Numbered from the stretch's first letter, positions 1-9,371 are shown. The stretch is DNA of 64,000 bases from Salipiger abyssi (GCF_001975705.1 NZ_CP015093.1:1240001-1304000); one strand, 5' to 3'. A program made the numbers and translations. The notes: a model not told the origin generated them from the sequence alone.

Positions 1-2
1 CG

Positions 3-2057
3 CGGCAGGCCTTCATGGGAGAGACGCCCATCAGCCTGGTGCGGGTCGGCAATACAGAGGACCATCTGGACCGTGTGGCTGAGGCGGATTGGATCGTAGA
101 AGTCATCCTCGAAGACCTCGACCTCAAACGCGCGCTTTACGAACGGATCGAATCTTTGGGCAAACCCGGCGCGATTGTGTCGTCGAACACCTCGACCATT
201 CTGCGGGAGCGGTTGATCGAGGGGCGCAGCGCAGCGTTTCAGGATCATTTCCTGATCAGCCATTTCTTCAACCCGCCGCGGCGTATGGCGCTTTTGGAAC
301 TGATCGGGGGCGACGACCGGGCGGCGTTTGAGCGTGCCGCGCAGATCGGGCGCAAGGCGCTTGGCAAAACGGTGATCGAATGTCGCGACACGCCCGGGTT
401 CATCGCCAACCGACTGGGCTGCACCTGGCTCTCGGTGGCGGTGGTCGAGGCGCTCCGGCTTGGCCTCACGGTCGAGGAGGCGGATGCGGTGCATATGGCG
501 TTTGGCGTGCCGCGCACGGGCGTCTTCGGCCTGCTCGATCTGATCGGGCTCGATGTGGTGAAGCCGATCTGGGGGTCGTTGATGGCCGCGTTGCCGGAGA
601 CGGACGCGATCAATGCGTTCGATTTGCCGGGGCAGGGGGTGATCACGGACCTCGTGGCCGCCGGACGGTTCGGACGCAAAAGCCGCGCGGGGTTCTATCG
701 CAAATCCGAAAGCGGCGGGATGGAAGCGCTCGATCTCGTCACAGGGGACTACCGCGCCCATAGCGGGTTCGCGCAGAAAGACCTGCCGGGTGGGGGGCGT
801 GATCTCGATCTCTTGTTGAAAGATGACTCGGATCTTGGGGCCTATGCGCGCGCGGTTCTGGCACAGGTGGTAGGCTATGCTCTGACCCATGCCGGGGAGA
901 TTGCGCCCTCTCTGAAAGAGACCGATCTGGGAATGGAGTTGGGCTATGCTTGGCGCGCGGGCCCGGTGGCACTGTGGCGGGGCCTGAGCCCCGAGGCGCA
1001 GGCACGTTTGCGGGCCGAGATGCCCCAAGGCGTGCCGTTCGAGGCGCTGGCGGCCCCGGTCATGCAGAGTGGCGGGGCGGACCGGCTGAGCCGGGCGCAA
1101 GCCTCTGGCACACCATTGGCACAGAACGCTTCCGCCGCGCTTTGGGATCTGGGCGACGATGTGATCTGTCTCGATATTCAGAGCAAAATGCATGCGCTTG
1201 GCCCAGAGGTTTTCGACATTCTCGAAGAGGGCGTGACCCGGTTGAACGGCGCGGCGCGCGGGATGATTGTTGGCAATCACAATCCGCGTGTGTTCTCCGT
1301 CGGCGCCGATCTGTCGCAGATGGTGGCATGGATCGAGGGCGGAAAATGGGAGGCGATCGAGGCCTTCATCACGCGCGGGCAATCGGTTCTCGCGGCCCTG
1401 CGCGCGGCCGATGCCCCGAGTGTCGCCGCGATGCGCGGGCTGGCGCTTGGCGGTGGCTGCGAGTTGGCCATGCATTGCACCGGAACGGTGGCCCATGCCG
1501 AGACCCGGATCGGCCTGCCCGAGCATCTTGTCGGGCTGGTGCCGGGCTGGGGCGGGTGTCGGCGTTTGCTGGATCGCGCCCGCGAAGAGGCGGCGGGCGA
1601 AGCCGACCTGTCGGAACGGATCGTAACGGCCTTTCACGCGGCCACACTTGAGGCCCCCGCAGGATCGGCGCGTGAGGCGGGAGATTTGGCTCTGTTGGAT
1701 CCGCCCCAACCGGTGGTCATGCATGAGGGCGATGTCTTTGACGCAGCGCTGGCGCATCTCGACACTTTGACGCCGGGGCACGCGCAAGGGCCGGTGACGT
1801 TGCGTCTGGACCGGCAGGCGATGCTGGACCGGTTGGTGTCAGAGCGCGAAACTGCCCGTGCCGAAGGACGGATCACGCCGAATGCTTTTGCGCTTCAGTC
1901 CCGCATTGCCGAGATTTTCGCCGCAGGAGGGGCCGGGATGTCGGACGACGATCTGGCCACTTTCGAATGCGAGGCGTTCATGGCCCTGGCCGCGACGCCG
2001 GAAACGCTTGCGCGGATCGGCCACATGCTTCGGACCAGCAAACCGTTACGGATATGA
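3..2057 (+). CDS. 3-hydroxyacyl-CoA dehydrogenase / enoyl-CoA hydratase, 5' partial
   Basis: Bifunctional beta-oxidation enzyme. The reading frame is open to the window edge, so the N-terminus with the GxGxxG dinucleotide motif lies outside. What remains is the end of the NAD-binding domain (SSNTST near residue 58, HFFNPPRR near 83), the dehydrogenase C-terminal domain (GRFGRKSRAGFYR near 218), then a crotonase domain from about residue 375 with the oxyanion-hole segment LALGGGCEL and PEHLVGLVPGWGG carrying both expected glutamates. The domain order, dehydrogenase first and hydratase last, is the reverse of FadB/FadJ, a known alternative architecture. It is followed 57 bases later by an acyl-CoA synthetase and a thiolase on the same strand, so it is probably one operon for acyl-CoA breakdown. 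Chain-length preference cannot be read. Confidence 0.9.
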   Translation, partial: RQAFMGETPISLVRVGNTEDHLDRVAEADWIVEVILEDLDLKRALYERIESLGKPGAIVSSNTSTILRERLIEGRSAAFQDHFLISHFFNPPRRMALLELIGGDDRAAFERAAQIGRKALGKTVIECRDTPGFIANRLGCTWLSVAVVEALRLGLTVEEADAVHMAFGVPRTGVFGLLDLIGLDVVKPIWGSLMAALPETDAINAFDLPGQGVITDLVAAGRFGRKSRAGFYRKSESGGMEALDLVTGDYRAHSGFAQKDLPGGGRDLDLLLKDDSDLGAYARAVLAQVVGYALTHAGEIAPSLKETDLGMELGYAWRAGPVALWRGLSPEAQARLRAEMPQGVPFEALAAPVMQSGGADRLSRAQASGTPLAQNASAALWDLGDDVICLDIQSKMHALGPEVFDILEEGVTRLNGAARGMIVGNHNPRVFSVGADLSQMVAWIEGGKWEAIEAFITRGQSVLAALRAADAPSVAAMRGLALGGGCELAMHCTGTVAHAETRIGLPEHLVGLVPGWGGCRRLLDRAREEAAGEADLSERIVTAFHAATLEAPAGSAREAGDLALLDPPQPVVMHEGDVFDAALAHLDTLTPGHAQGPVTLRLDRQAMLDRLVSERETARAEGRITPNAFALQSRIAEIFAAGGAGMSDDDLATFECEAFMALAATPETLARIGHMLRTSKPLRI

Positions 2058-2114
2058 GGAGGGACCGGCTCAGACCGGCCAAACCAAGAGATTTCTCAGG
2101 AGGAGGACACAACA

Positions 2115-3755
2115 ATGAAAGAGACGATTTACGATCTGGGGCTCGACCAGACGCCCGCGAATTACGTCCCGATGACGCCCGTGAGTTTCATGCAACGCAC
2201 GGCGCATATCTATCCCGACCGCACGGCGGTGGTCTATGGCGACCTGCGCCGGAGCTGGGCAGAGACCTATGACCGGTGTCGCCGTTTTGCCAGCGCGCTG
2301 GTCAAGCGTGGTTACGGGCGCGGCGATACGATTTCCATCCTCGCGACAAATATCCCCGAGATGTACGAGGCGCATTTTGCCGTGCCGATGGCAGGGGCCG
2401 TGCTCAACGCGATCAACACGCGTCTCGATGCCGAAGCCGTGGCCTTTATCCTCAACCACGCGGAAACGAAGCTGTTTATCGTCGATCCCGAATTGTCCGA
2501 GGTAGCGGCAAAAGCCGTCAAAATGACAGGGCGCGACGACATTGTGGTTGTGGATATTCTGGACGATCAGTTCGACGGCGCTGCAAGGATCAGTGCGCTG
2601 AGCTATGATGGGGTGCTCGCAGAGGGGGACGCGGATTTCGACTGGCAGCCGCCGGAAAACGAATGGGACGCGATCTCTCTCAACTACACCTCCGGCACGA
2701 CCGGCAACCCGAAGGGTGTGGTCTACCACTATCGTGGCGCGCATCTCAACGCGCTCTCAAACATCGTGATGTGGGAAATGGGAAATGCGCCGGTCTATCT
2801 CTGGACCCTGCCGATGTTCCATTGCAACGGTTGGTGTTTTCCGTGGACGATTGCGGCGGCGGCGGGCACGGCGGTCTGTCTGCGCGCAGTGCGCGAGGAG
2901 CCGATTTTCGAATTGATGAAATCCGAGAATGTCACGCATTTCTGTGGCGCGAGTGTTGTTCTTGCGATGTTGGTTCATGCGCCGGAAGAGTTGAAAAAGG
3001 GACTTCAGGCCGGGATCAAGGTGTTGACCGGCGGCGCGCCGCCGCCTGCGATCATCATCGAGAAAATGGAAGCGCTCGGCTTCGATGTGACCCATGGCTA
3101 CGGTCTGACCGAAACCTATGGCGCCGCCGTGATCTGTGCCTGGCACGACGAATGGGACGTGCGCTCTGCCTCTGAGCGCGCCGCTCTGAAAGCGCGTCAG
3201 GGTGTGCGCAATCTGGCCGCCGAAGGCCTCATGGTGGCCGATCCCAAGACGCTCGCGCCGGTGCCATGGGACGGTGAGACCATGGGCGAGATCTTCATGC
3301 GCGGCAACAATGTGATGAAGGGCTATCTCAAGAACCCGTCGGCCACGGACAAGGCGTTCCGCGGTGGCTGGTTCGCCAGTGGCGATATCGGGGTGATGCA
3401 CCCGGACGGCTATGTCCAGCTCAAGGACCGCTCCAAGGACATCATCATTTCGGGCGGAGAGAACATCAGCTCGGTCGAGGTCGAGGACGTGCTGTTCAAA
3501 CACCCCGAGATCATGGAGGCCGCCGTGGTTGCGCGCCCGCATGAGAAATGGGGCGAAACCCCCTGTGCCTTTGTCACGCTCAAGGCCGGGGCCACGGTGA
3601 CGGAGGCCGAGGTCATCGCCTATTGCCGCCAGAATATGGCGCATTTCAAGGCACCGAAAACTGTTATTTTTGGCCCGCTGCCGAAAACCTCGACCGGCAA
3701 GGTGCAGAAATTCGTGCTGCGCGAACAGGCGCGTGAGCTGGAATTACAAAGCTGA
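2115..3755 (+). CDS. Acyl-CoA synthetase (AMP-dependent synthetase/ligase family)
   Basis: Activates a carboxylic acid to its CoA thioester through an acyl-adenylate. The 546-residue length is normal for medium/long-chain ligases. The P-loop YTSGTTGNPKG lies near residue 191, the adenylate-binding GYGLTETYG near 328, the hinge DRSKDIIISGGEN near 437 and the C-terminal catalytic lysine region TSTGKVQK near 525. The ATG is preceded at good spacing by an AGGAGGAGG ribosome binding site. Its position between a beta-oxidation enzyme and a thiolase suggests that it feeds that pathway. Substrate range (fatty acid, aryl acid or DMSP-type acid) is not determinable from sequence alone. Confidence 0.92.
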   Translation: MKETIYDLGLDQTPANYVPMTPVSFMQRTAHIYPDRTAVVYGDLRRSWAETYDRCRRFASALVKRGYGRGDTISILATNIPEMYEAHFAVPMAGAVLNAINTRLDAEAVAFILNHAETKLFIVDPELSEVAAKAVKMTGRDDIVVVDILDDQFDGAARISALSYDGVLAEGDADFDWQPPENEWDAISLNYTSGTTGNPKGVVYHYRGAHLNALSNIVMWEMGNAPVYLWTLPMFHCNGWCFPWTIAAAAGTAVCLRAVREEPIFELMKSENVTHFCGASVVLAMLVHAPEELKKGLQAGIKVLTGGAPPPAIIIEKMEALGFDVTHGYGLTETYGAAVICAWHDEWDVRSASERAALKARQGVRNLAAEGLMVADPKTLAPVPWDGETMGEIFMRGNNVMKGYLKNPSATDKAFRGGWFASGDIGVMHPDGYVQLKDRSKDIIISGGENISSVEVEDVLFKHPEIMEAAVVARPHEKWGETPCAFVTLKAGATVTEAEVIAYCRQNMAHFKAPKTVIFGPLPKTSTGKVQKFVLREQARELELQS

Positions 3756-3807
3756 ACAGGGCGCATGGCGGGCCGGATCGTGCCCGCCGCAATCAATGGA
3801 GATGACA

Positions 3808-4983
3808 ATGACAGATATCGTGGTGCTGGACGGGGCGCGGACAGCAATCGGAACCTTTGGCGGATCGCTCGCGGGCACCTCGCCGATCGACATGGGAACC
3901 ATTGTGGCGAAAGAGGCACTGGCCCGTTCCGGTGTCGAGGGCAGCCAGATCGAAACCGTGGTCTTCGGCCATGTGATCAACACCGAACCGCGCGACATGT
4001 ATGTGAGCCGGGCGGCCTCTGTGGGCGCGGGCGTGCCGAACGAGGCGCCTGCGATGAACGTCAACCGGCTCTGTGGCTCGGGGCTCCAGGCCATCGTCTC
4101 GGCGGCGCAATCGCTGATGCTGGGGGATGCCAGTTTCGCGCTTGCGGGTGGCAGCGAAAACATGAGCCGTGCGCCTTATATTTTGCCGGCGCTGCGTTGG
4201 GGCCAGAAAATGGGTGACACGGGCGCGACCGATATGATGGTCGGGGCTCTGACCTGTCCGTTCGGCACCGGCCATATGGGGATCACGGCGGAAAATGTCG
4301 CCTCCGAATATGGCATCACCCGTGAGGCGCAGGACGCCTTTGCGGTGCAAAGTCAGGAACGCGCGCTCAAGGCCATCGAGGCAGGGTATTTCAAATCGCA
4401 GATCGTGCCGGTCGAGGTCCGTGTGAAACGCGACATGGTGGCTTTCGACACCGATGAACACCCCAAGGCCAGCACGCTTGAGAGTCTCGCCAAACTGCGT
4501 CCGGCCTTCCAGAAGGACGGTTCGGTGACGGCGGGCAACGCCTCCGGGCTTAACGACGGCGCGGCGGCAGTTGTACTGGCGACGGCAGAGGCCGCGTCCA
4601 AGGCCGGGCTGAAACCGCGCGCGCGCATCCTCGGCTATCACGTGGCCGGCGTGCGTCCGGACATCATGGGCACGGGCCCGATCCCGGCAGTTGAGGGGCT
4701 TTTGACCCGCACAGGGCTGGCGTTGTCGGATTTTGATGTGATCGAGTCGAATGAGGCCTTCGCGGCGCAGGCCTTGGCGGTCAGCAACACGCTTGGCATG
4801 GACCCGGCCAAGGTGAACCCGAACGGTGGCGCGATTGCTTTGGGCCACCCGATTGGGGCCTCCGGTGCAATCCTGTTCATCAAGGCGCTCTATGAGTTGG
4901 AGCGCACCGGCCAGAAACGCGCGCTGATCACCATGTGCATCGGCGGGGGTCAGGGGATCGCGGTGGCGATCGAAGCTCTGTGA
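3808..4983 (+). CDS. Acetyl-CoA C-acyltransferase (thiolase)
   Basis: Thiolase catalysing the last step of beta-oxidation or acetoacetyl-CoA formation. The nucleophilic cysteine lies in NRLCGSGLQA (about residue 89), the catalytic histidine in GGAIALGHPIGASGA (about 346) and the second cysteine in CIGGGQG (about 377). The frame is open further upstream, but I chose the third of three in-frame ATGs because GGAG sits six bases before it and the protein then begins TDIVVLDGARTAIG, the usual thiolase N-terminus, giving 391 residues. Follows the synthetase by about 50 bases on the same strand. Confidence 0.93.
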   Translation: MTDIVVLDGARTAIGTFGGSLAGTSPIDMGTIVAKEALARSGVEGSQIETVVFGHVINTEPRDMYVSRAASVGAGVPNEAPAMNVNRLCGSGLQAIVSAAQSLMLGDASFALAGGSENMSRAPYILPALRWGQKMGDTGATDMMVGALTCPFGTGHMGITAENVASEYGITREAQDAFAVQSQERALKAIEAGYFKSQIVPVEVRVKRDMVAFDTDEHPKASTLESLAKLRPAFQKDGSVTAGNASGLNDGAAAVVLATAEAASKAGLKPRARILGYHVAGVRPDIMGTGPIPAVEGLLTRTGLALSDFDVIESNEAFAAQALAVSNTLGMDPAKVNPNGGAIALGHPIGASGAILFIKALYELERTGQKRALITMCIGGGQGIAVAIEAL

Positions 4984-4999
4984 CGGCGACGTGAGATAA

Positions 5000-5026
5000 A
5001 ACGGGGCGCGCGTGGCGGGCCCCGTT
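5000..5026 (+). terminator. Hairpin between thiolase and thioesterase genes
   Basis: A perfect 8-bp inverted repeat (AACGGGGC at 5000-5007 and GCCCCGTT at 5019-5026) with an 11-base loop lies 16 bases after the thiolase stop. It has no long T run, so it may attenuate or protect mRNA rather than fully terminate. The thioesterase starts 41 bases later. Confidence 0.45.
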
Positions 5027-5067
5027 TGCCACATCTGCGGCTGTGGCCAACACCAAAGGAAAACTAC

Positions 5068-5544
5068 ATGCACACAATCGACACCAACCTTTTGGCGCCC
5101 ATTCCGATTGACCAACTGAGAACCCTGTCCGGGGTCGAGCTGTTCAAACGTGTCATCGCCGGGGACTTGCCCGCGCCGCAGGTTTGCGGTGTCGCCAATG
5201 AATGGATGCTTGAAATCGAAGAGGGCCGTGCGCTTTGGGAAGCCAGCCCGCCTGCGAATTTCGTCAACCCGATGGGCGGCGTGCATGGCGGTTGGGCGAT
5301 GACCGTGCTGGATACGGCCTTGGGCTGTGCTGTGCATTCGATGCTCCCGGCGGGCATCGGATACACCACGATGGAGGTCAAAACCAATCTGACGCGCGCG
5401 CCAAAAGTGGGAGAGCGATATTTGTGCGAGGGCAAAATTCTCACCGCAGGTCGGCGCACGGCCACCGCTGAGGCGAAGCTAATCGATGCGCAGAACCGTG
5501 TTGTGGCTTTTGGCACGACCACCTGTCTGATTCTAGAGTTTTGA
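5068..5544 (+). CDS. PaaI-type hotdog thioesterase
   Basis: Hydrolyses acyl- or aryl-CoA thioesters. The 158-residue protein shows the hotdog core: NPMGGVHGGWAMTVLDTALG (glycine-rich loop and central helix with the acid residue), followed by the strands TTMEVKTNLTRAP and AEAKLIDAQNRVVAFGTTTC. The frame is open upstream to 5026, but the ATG at 5068 follows AAAGGA at good spacing and gives the usual family length. It is the last gene of the acyl-CoA block; it could release CoA from dead-end intermediates. Specific substrate unknown. Confidence 0.85.
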   Translation: MHTIDTNLLAPIPIDQLRTLSGVELFKRVIAGDLPAPQVCGVANEWMLEIEEGRALWEASPPANFVNPMGGVHGGWAMTVLDTALGCAVHSMLPAGIGYTTMEVKTNLTRAPKVGERYLCEGKILTAGRRTATAEAKLIDAQNRVVAFGTTTCLILEF

Positions 5545-5738
5545 ATGTAGTGTTCAGCAACTGCACTGACGCGGGGGCGCTTCCTAACCACCGGAATCGT
5601 ATCTGAAATCTGGTGTTTGATAATGGCTTTAAAGCTGCGCTGCGCCTTTCGCTTGGGTGGATAAATTTTTCCTGATTGGCTGTGCGAGCGTTATCTTGAG
5701 GTCGAAAAGAGGCGCGCTTCAGGAGGCAGCCACAATTT

Positions 5739-6053
5739 TTATTTTAGCCGTGCGATCAGTTCCGCGATGCTTCTGACGCCGACTTTTTCCCGCAACATGG
5801 CGACCTGGTTTCGCACAGTGTGATAGGAAACACCCCTGAAAGCCGCTATCTCGGCAATCGTCATTCCCTTAAGCAGCAACCGCGCCACTTGCTTTTCCGT
5901 CAAAGTGAATTCGTTTTCGACAAGGGTGCCGCCGTCTGGAAGATTGACACGCACCAGATAGGCGCGCCGATGGGACAAAAGCGTTTCGATCCCAAGAGGC
6001 ACGATGCTCAGGACCGTTCCATCGTCAAATGTTTGCCTGACTATCGCTGATCT
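5739..6053 (-). pseudogene. LuxR-type regulator, C-terminal fragment cut by IS66
   Basis: Only the DNA-binding end of a LuxR/GerE-family regulator remains. The helix-turn-helix FTLTEKQVARLLLKGMTIAEIAAF followed by VSYHTVRNQVAMLREKVGV is clear. The frame stays open upstream (reading TFDDGTVLSIVPLGIETLL) right up to the IS66 inverted repeat at 6054, where the original gene is lost. A GTG at 6002 could start an 87-residue peptide with an isolated DNA-binding domain, but I read it as a truncated gene. Its missing 5' part is not found on the other side of the IS element. Confidence 0.75.
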
Positions 6054-6112
6054 GTATCCCTCCGGCGGGGGCCGTCTGACGGGGTTTCTGCGTCGGTGCT
6101 AAGTCCGACCTT

Positions 6113-6526
6113 ATGGCCGACCGTAAGTTCAGACCCGAGATCGAAATCCTCTCTGCCGCGGACGTGCCGCGTCGGCGATACTGGGACGATGCGGACAAGA
6201 TCCGGATCGTAGAAGAGAGCTTTCTGGGCCATCGTCAGGCCTCGGCGACTGCGCGGCGGCATGGCGTGTCGCGCTCGTTGCTGACGACATGGCGGCGGCA
6301 GTATCGCGACGGTGAGCTTGGCGACGAGACGCCGCCGTCATTCATCCCTCTGGCGGTTTCGCCCATGGCGCCTGCGGCAGTGCCCGCGACCGCCCAGGAG
6401 GCGCCGCGCGACACCTCGGACGTTCAGCTCGAGATCGTGCTGAGGAACGGGCGGCGGCTTCTCGTCCCCTCGTCGGTGGACCCGGAGGTTTTGGCGCGGC
6501 TGCTTCCCGCCTTGGAGGGCCGATGA
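6113..6526 (+). CDS. tnpA: IS66 TnpA (HTH accessory protein)
   Basis: Small IS66 accessory protein of 137 residues. It has an N-terminal helix-turn-helix (RRRYWDDADKIRIVEESF, then GVSRSLLTTWRRQYRDGEL) of the IS3/IS66 OrfA type and a short C-terminal segment VQLEIVLRNGRRLLVP that is usual in this family. Its last four bases overlap the start of tnpB (ATGA), which indicates translational coupling. Confidence 0.88.
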   Translation: MADRKFRPEIEILSAADVPRRRYWDDADKIRIVEESFLGHRQASATARRHGVSRSLLTTWRRQYRDGELGDETPPSFIPLAVSPMAPAAVPATAQEAPRDTSDVQLEIVLRNGRRLLVPSSVDPEVLARLLPALEGR

Positions 6527-6873
6527 TCGCCTTCCCGGCGGGGGTGCGCGTGTGGATCGCGGGCGGGGTCACCGACATGCGGCGCGGCATGAACACCCTG
6601 GCGCTGACGGTGCAGCAGGGGCTCGGGCGCGACCCGCATGCCGGCGAGATCTTCTGCTTCCGCGGACGCAAGGGCGATCTTGTCAAACTGCTGTGGCACG
6701 ACGGGGTCGGCATGTCGCTCTACACGAAGCGGTTGGAGGCGGGGAAGTTCATCTGGCCGACGAGCGGGAGCGGCGAGGCCGTGCAGATCTCCGCAGCCCA
6801 GCTCGGCTATCTTCTGGAGGGGATCGACTGGCGCAATCCGCGTTGGACCCAACGCCCTGCAAAGGCGGGGTAA
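6523..6873 (+). CDS. tnpB: IS66 TnpB (Orf2) protein
   Basis: IS66 Orf2 of 116 residues. The family signature is plain: MIAFPAGVRVWIAGGVTDMR, then RGRKGDLVKLLWHDGVGMSL, YTKRLEAGKFIWP and a final LLEGIDWR segment. It is required for transposition in IS66 elements although its biochemical role is unclear. It begins inside the last codon of tnpA and is followed 60 bases later by tnpC. Confidence 0.92.
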   Translation: MIAFPAGVRVWIAGGVTDMRRGMNTLALTVQQGLGRDPHAGEIFCFRGRKGDLVKLLWHDGVGMSLYTKRLEAGKFIWPTSGSGEAVQISAAQLGYLLEGIDWRNPRWTQRPAKAG

Positions 6874-6933
6874 ATCAGCCTCATCAGCCCTATTTGCATG
6901 GGCTTTCCGATGTCTGCATGCTAGGTCTCGGCC

Positions 6934-8559
6934 ATGTCAGATGCCGCTTCCGAGATCGCCAGATTGCGCGCCGCACTCGCGGCCTCGGAGGCCCGTGCCG
7001 AGGCCGCAGAGAGCAAGCTGGCGCAGACCCGGGCGGTGGTCTCGACCTCGGAAGCGATGATCAAGCATCTCCGGCTTGAGATCGCCAAGCTCCGGCGCGA
7101 GCAATACGGCCACAGCTCCGAGCGCCGCGCCCGCCTGATCGACCAGATGGAATTGCAGCTCGAGGAACTCGAGGCCGCAGCCACCGAAGACGAGATCGCA
7201 GCCGAGAAGGTAGTGAAGACCACGTCCGTCGCGGGTTTCGAGCGTCGCCGCCCGGCCCGCAAACCCTTCCCGGAGCATTTGCCGCGCGAGCGCGTGGTGA
7301 TCTCGGCGCCCACGGCCTGTTCCTGCTGTGGCTCGGATCGCATCGTGAAGATGGGCGAGGACGTCACCGAGACGCTCGAGGTCATTCCCCGGCAGTGGAA
7401 GGTGATCCAGACGGTCCGCGAGAAGTTCACCTGCCGGGCATGCGAGAAGATCAGCCAGCCGCCAGCGCCGTTCCATCCCACGCCCCGTGGCTGGGCTGGG
7501 CCCAACCTGCTGGCGATGATCCTGTTCGAGAAGTTCGGACAGCACCAACCCTTGAACCGTCAGGCCGAGCGCTATGCGAAGGAAGGCGTCGAGATCAGCC
7601 TCTCGACGCTGGCCGATCAGGTCGGGACCTGCGCCGTCGCGCTCGCGCCGATCCATGCGCTGATCAGGGCCCATGTTCTTGAGGCCGAACGGCTGCACGG
7701 CGACGACACGACGGTGCCGCTGCTGGCGAAGGGCGGCACCCAAACTGCGCGGCTCTGGACCTATGTCCGGGACGACCGCCCCTTCGGCGGCGGTAGCCCA
7801 CCTGCCGCGCTGTTCCACTTCTCTCGCGACCGCGGCATGGCCAATCCGAACCGCCATCTCGCCGGATGGCAGGGCATCCTGCAAGCCGATGCCTATGGCG
7901 GCTACAATGGCCTCCACCGCGCCGACCGCGATCCGGGGCCCGTCGAGTCTGCGCTGTGCTGGAGCCATGCCCGGCGCAAGTTCTTCGAACTCGCCGACAT
8001 CAAGGGGAACGCCCGGAATGGCAAGCCCGCCCATGACATCTCCCCCGTCGCGCTGGAGGCAGTGGCCCGGATCGACGCGATCTTCGACATAGAGCGAGGC
8101 ATCAATGGGCTGATCGTCACAGAACGGCAGGCAGCCAGGCACCAGCTGTCCCGGCCTCTGGTCGAGGAGCTTCATGACTGGCTGCGCACCGAGCGCGACC
8201 GGCTCTCCAAGCACAACCCGGTCGCCAAGGCGATCGACTACATGTTCAAGGCCGAGCGCTGGCTCGCCTTCACCCGGTTCCTCGACGATGGCAGGATCTG
8301 CCTGACGAACAATGCCGCGGAGCGGGCGCTGCGTGGTGTCGCGCTTGGCCGCAGGTCCTGGCTCTTCGCCGGCTCCGAGCGCGGCGGCGACCGGGCCTCC
8401 TTCATGTATTCCTTGATCGTCACCGCGAAGATGAACGATGTCGATCCTCAGGCTTGGCTCGCCGATGTCCTTGCCCGGCTGCCTGGCACGACGGCCTCCC
8501 GGGTGCCAGACCTGCTGCCTTGGAATTGGTCTCGAACTCCGCAAAGGATGGCCGCATGA
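6934..8559 (+). CDS. tnpC: IS66 transposase TnpC
   Basis: DDE transposase of 541 residues. An N-terminal coiled coil (LRAALAASEARAEAAESKLA) and the IS66 leader KLRREQYGHSSERR come first. A zinc-finger-like segment follows with CSCCGSDR and CRACEK. The catalytic core has LHGDDTTVPLL (first Asp), LQADAYGGYNG (second Asp) and NNAAERALRG (Glu). The frame is intact, so the element may still be active. The stop codon overlaps the start of the next gene as ATGA. Confidence 0.93.
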   Translation: MSDAASEIARLRAALAASEARAEAAESKLAQTRAVVSTSEAMIKHLRLEIAKLRREQYGHSSERRARLIDQMELQLEELEAAATEDEIAAEKVVKTTSVAGFERRRPARKPFPEHLPRERVVISAPTACSCCGSDRIVKMGEDVTETLEVIPRQWKVIQTVREKFTCRACEKISQPPAPFHPTPRGWAGPNLLAMILFEKFGQHQPLNRQAERYAKEGVEISLSTLADQVGTCAVALAPIHALIRAHVLEAERLHGDDTTVPLLAKGGTQTARLWTYVRDDRPFGGGSPPAALFHFSRDRGMANPNRHLAGWQGILQADAYGGYNGLHRADRDPGPVESALCWSHARRKFFELADIKGNARNGKPAHDISPVALEAVARIDAIFDIERGINGLIVTERQAARHQLSRPLVEELHDWLRTERDRLSKHNPVAKAIDYMFKAERWLAFTRFLDDGRICLTNNAAERALRGVALGRRSWLFAGSERGGDRASFMYSLIVTAKMNDVDPQAWLADVLARLPGTTASRVPDLLPWNWSRTPQRMAA

Positions 8560-9149
8560 CCCTGATCGCCCGACTCCGGATCATCCTGAACGATGTCGAC
8601 CCGCAGCCGATGCGCCATATCGAGGCGCCGCTCAAGGTCAGGCTCGACCGGCTGCATGATATCATTCAGGCGGCCATGGGCTGGACCGATACCCATCTCT
8701 ACGAGTTCCGGGTGGGGGATGCCGGTTGGGGCGTGCCCGACCCGGACGGGTTCTACGACGGCCCCATGGACGCGAAGAAGATGACCCTGGAAAAGCTGAT
8801 CGACCAGACCGGCACCAGGACGATCCAGTATATCTACGACTTCGGCGATGACTGGGACCACAGCATCCGGATCGAGCGGGTCAACGAGGCCGCCCCAGGC
8901 ATGACCTATCCACGGCTGCTGAAGGCCACCGGGGCCTGCCCGCCCGAGGACGTCGGCGGCGCCTGGGGCTACGAGGAGTTCCTCGAAGCGCTCGCCGATC
9001 CCGATCACGAGCAGCACGAAGACATGGTCCGCTGGTCGGGCGGGGACTTCGATGCCGAAGATGCCGGGATCGACAGCATTATCGAACGCTTCGACAGGCT
9101 TGCCAGGAAATGGGCGCCGCGGGCCCGCAAACCCAAACCTACGATCTGA
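8556..9149 (+). CDS. Plasmid pRiA4b ORF-3-like protein carried by IS66
   Basis: A 197-residue protein of the pRiA4b ORF-3 family: LRIILNDVDPQPMRHIEAPL, then LHDIIQAAMGWTDTHLYEF, YDFGDDWDHSIRIE and LLKATGACPPEDVGGAWGYE. The family has no established biochemical function. The gene starts inside the tnpC stop (ATGA) and ends 37 bases before the right inverted repeat, so it moves with the element as a passenger or an extra transposition factor. I chose the ATG at the tnpC stop over longer open frame upstream because of this coupling. Confidence 0.85.
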   Translation: MTLIARLRIILNDVDPQPMRHIEAPLKVRLDRLHDIIQAAMGWTDTHLYEFRVGDAGWGVPDPDGFYDGPMDAKKMTLEKLIDQTGTRTIQYIYDFGDDWDHSIRIERVNEAAPGMTYPRLLKATGACPPEDVGGAWGYEEFLEALADPDHEQHEDMVRWSGGDFDAEDAGIDSIIERFDRLARKWAPRARKPKPTI

Positions 9150-9186
9150 GAGACGCCAGCAACCGCGACCTACGCCGGATGGTTAC

Positions 9187-9371
9187 TCCCCGACCGCAAG
9201 CAGCACAAGATAAAGGTCAGTTATGACGAGCGTCGATACGAGCGGCGGAATCGCATCGAGATCAGTTTCAAGAGACCGGAGAACTGGAGGCGTGTGGCCA
9301 CCCGGTACAACCGGTGCCCCAAGGCCTTCCTCTCAAACATCGCGTTGGCGGCAACCATCATATGGTGGCTT
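9187..9371 (+). pseudogene. IS5-family (IS427-like) transposase C-terminal remnant
   Basis: Directly at the end of the first IS66, frame 3 reads PDRKQHKIKVSYDERRYERR, NRIEISFKRPENWRRVATRY, NRCPKAFLSNIALAATII and WWL. This matches the C-terminus of IS5/IS427-type transposases, including the conserved YxxRxxIE region (here YERRNRIE) that carries the last catalytic glutamate. No 5' part exists in the window. Around 75 bases of non-coding DNA follow before the second IS66. Confidence 0.75.

Larger units (their letters stand above)
6054..9186 (+). mobile_element. IS66-family insertion sequence (copy 1) with passenger gene
   Basis: An element of about 3.1 kb bounded by imperfect inverted repeats that start GTA: GTATCCCTCCGGCG at 6054 and, reversed, GTAACCATCCGGCG ending at 9186 (16 of 21 positions match). 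It contains tnpA, tnpB and tnpC plus a pRiA4b ORF-3-like gene. The eight bases left (GCTGATCT) and right (TCCCCGAC) differ, so no target duplication remains. That points to a deletion or recombination next to the element after insertion. Confidence 0.85.

Noticed and set aside
3793..5337. 514-codon minus-strand open frame across the thiolase and thioesterase
   Set aside because: Exact antisense of two clear enzyme genes; long only because of high GC content.
6937..8544. 535-codon minus-strand open frame
   Set aside because: Antisense shadow of the IS66 transposase with no family features.
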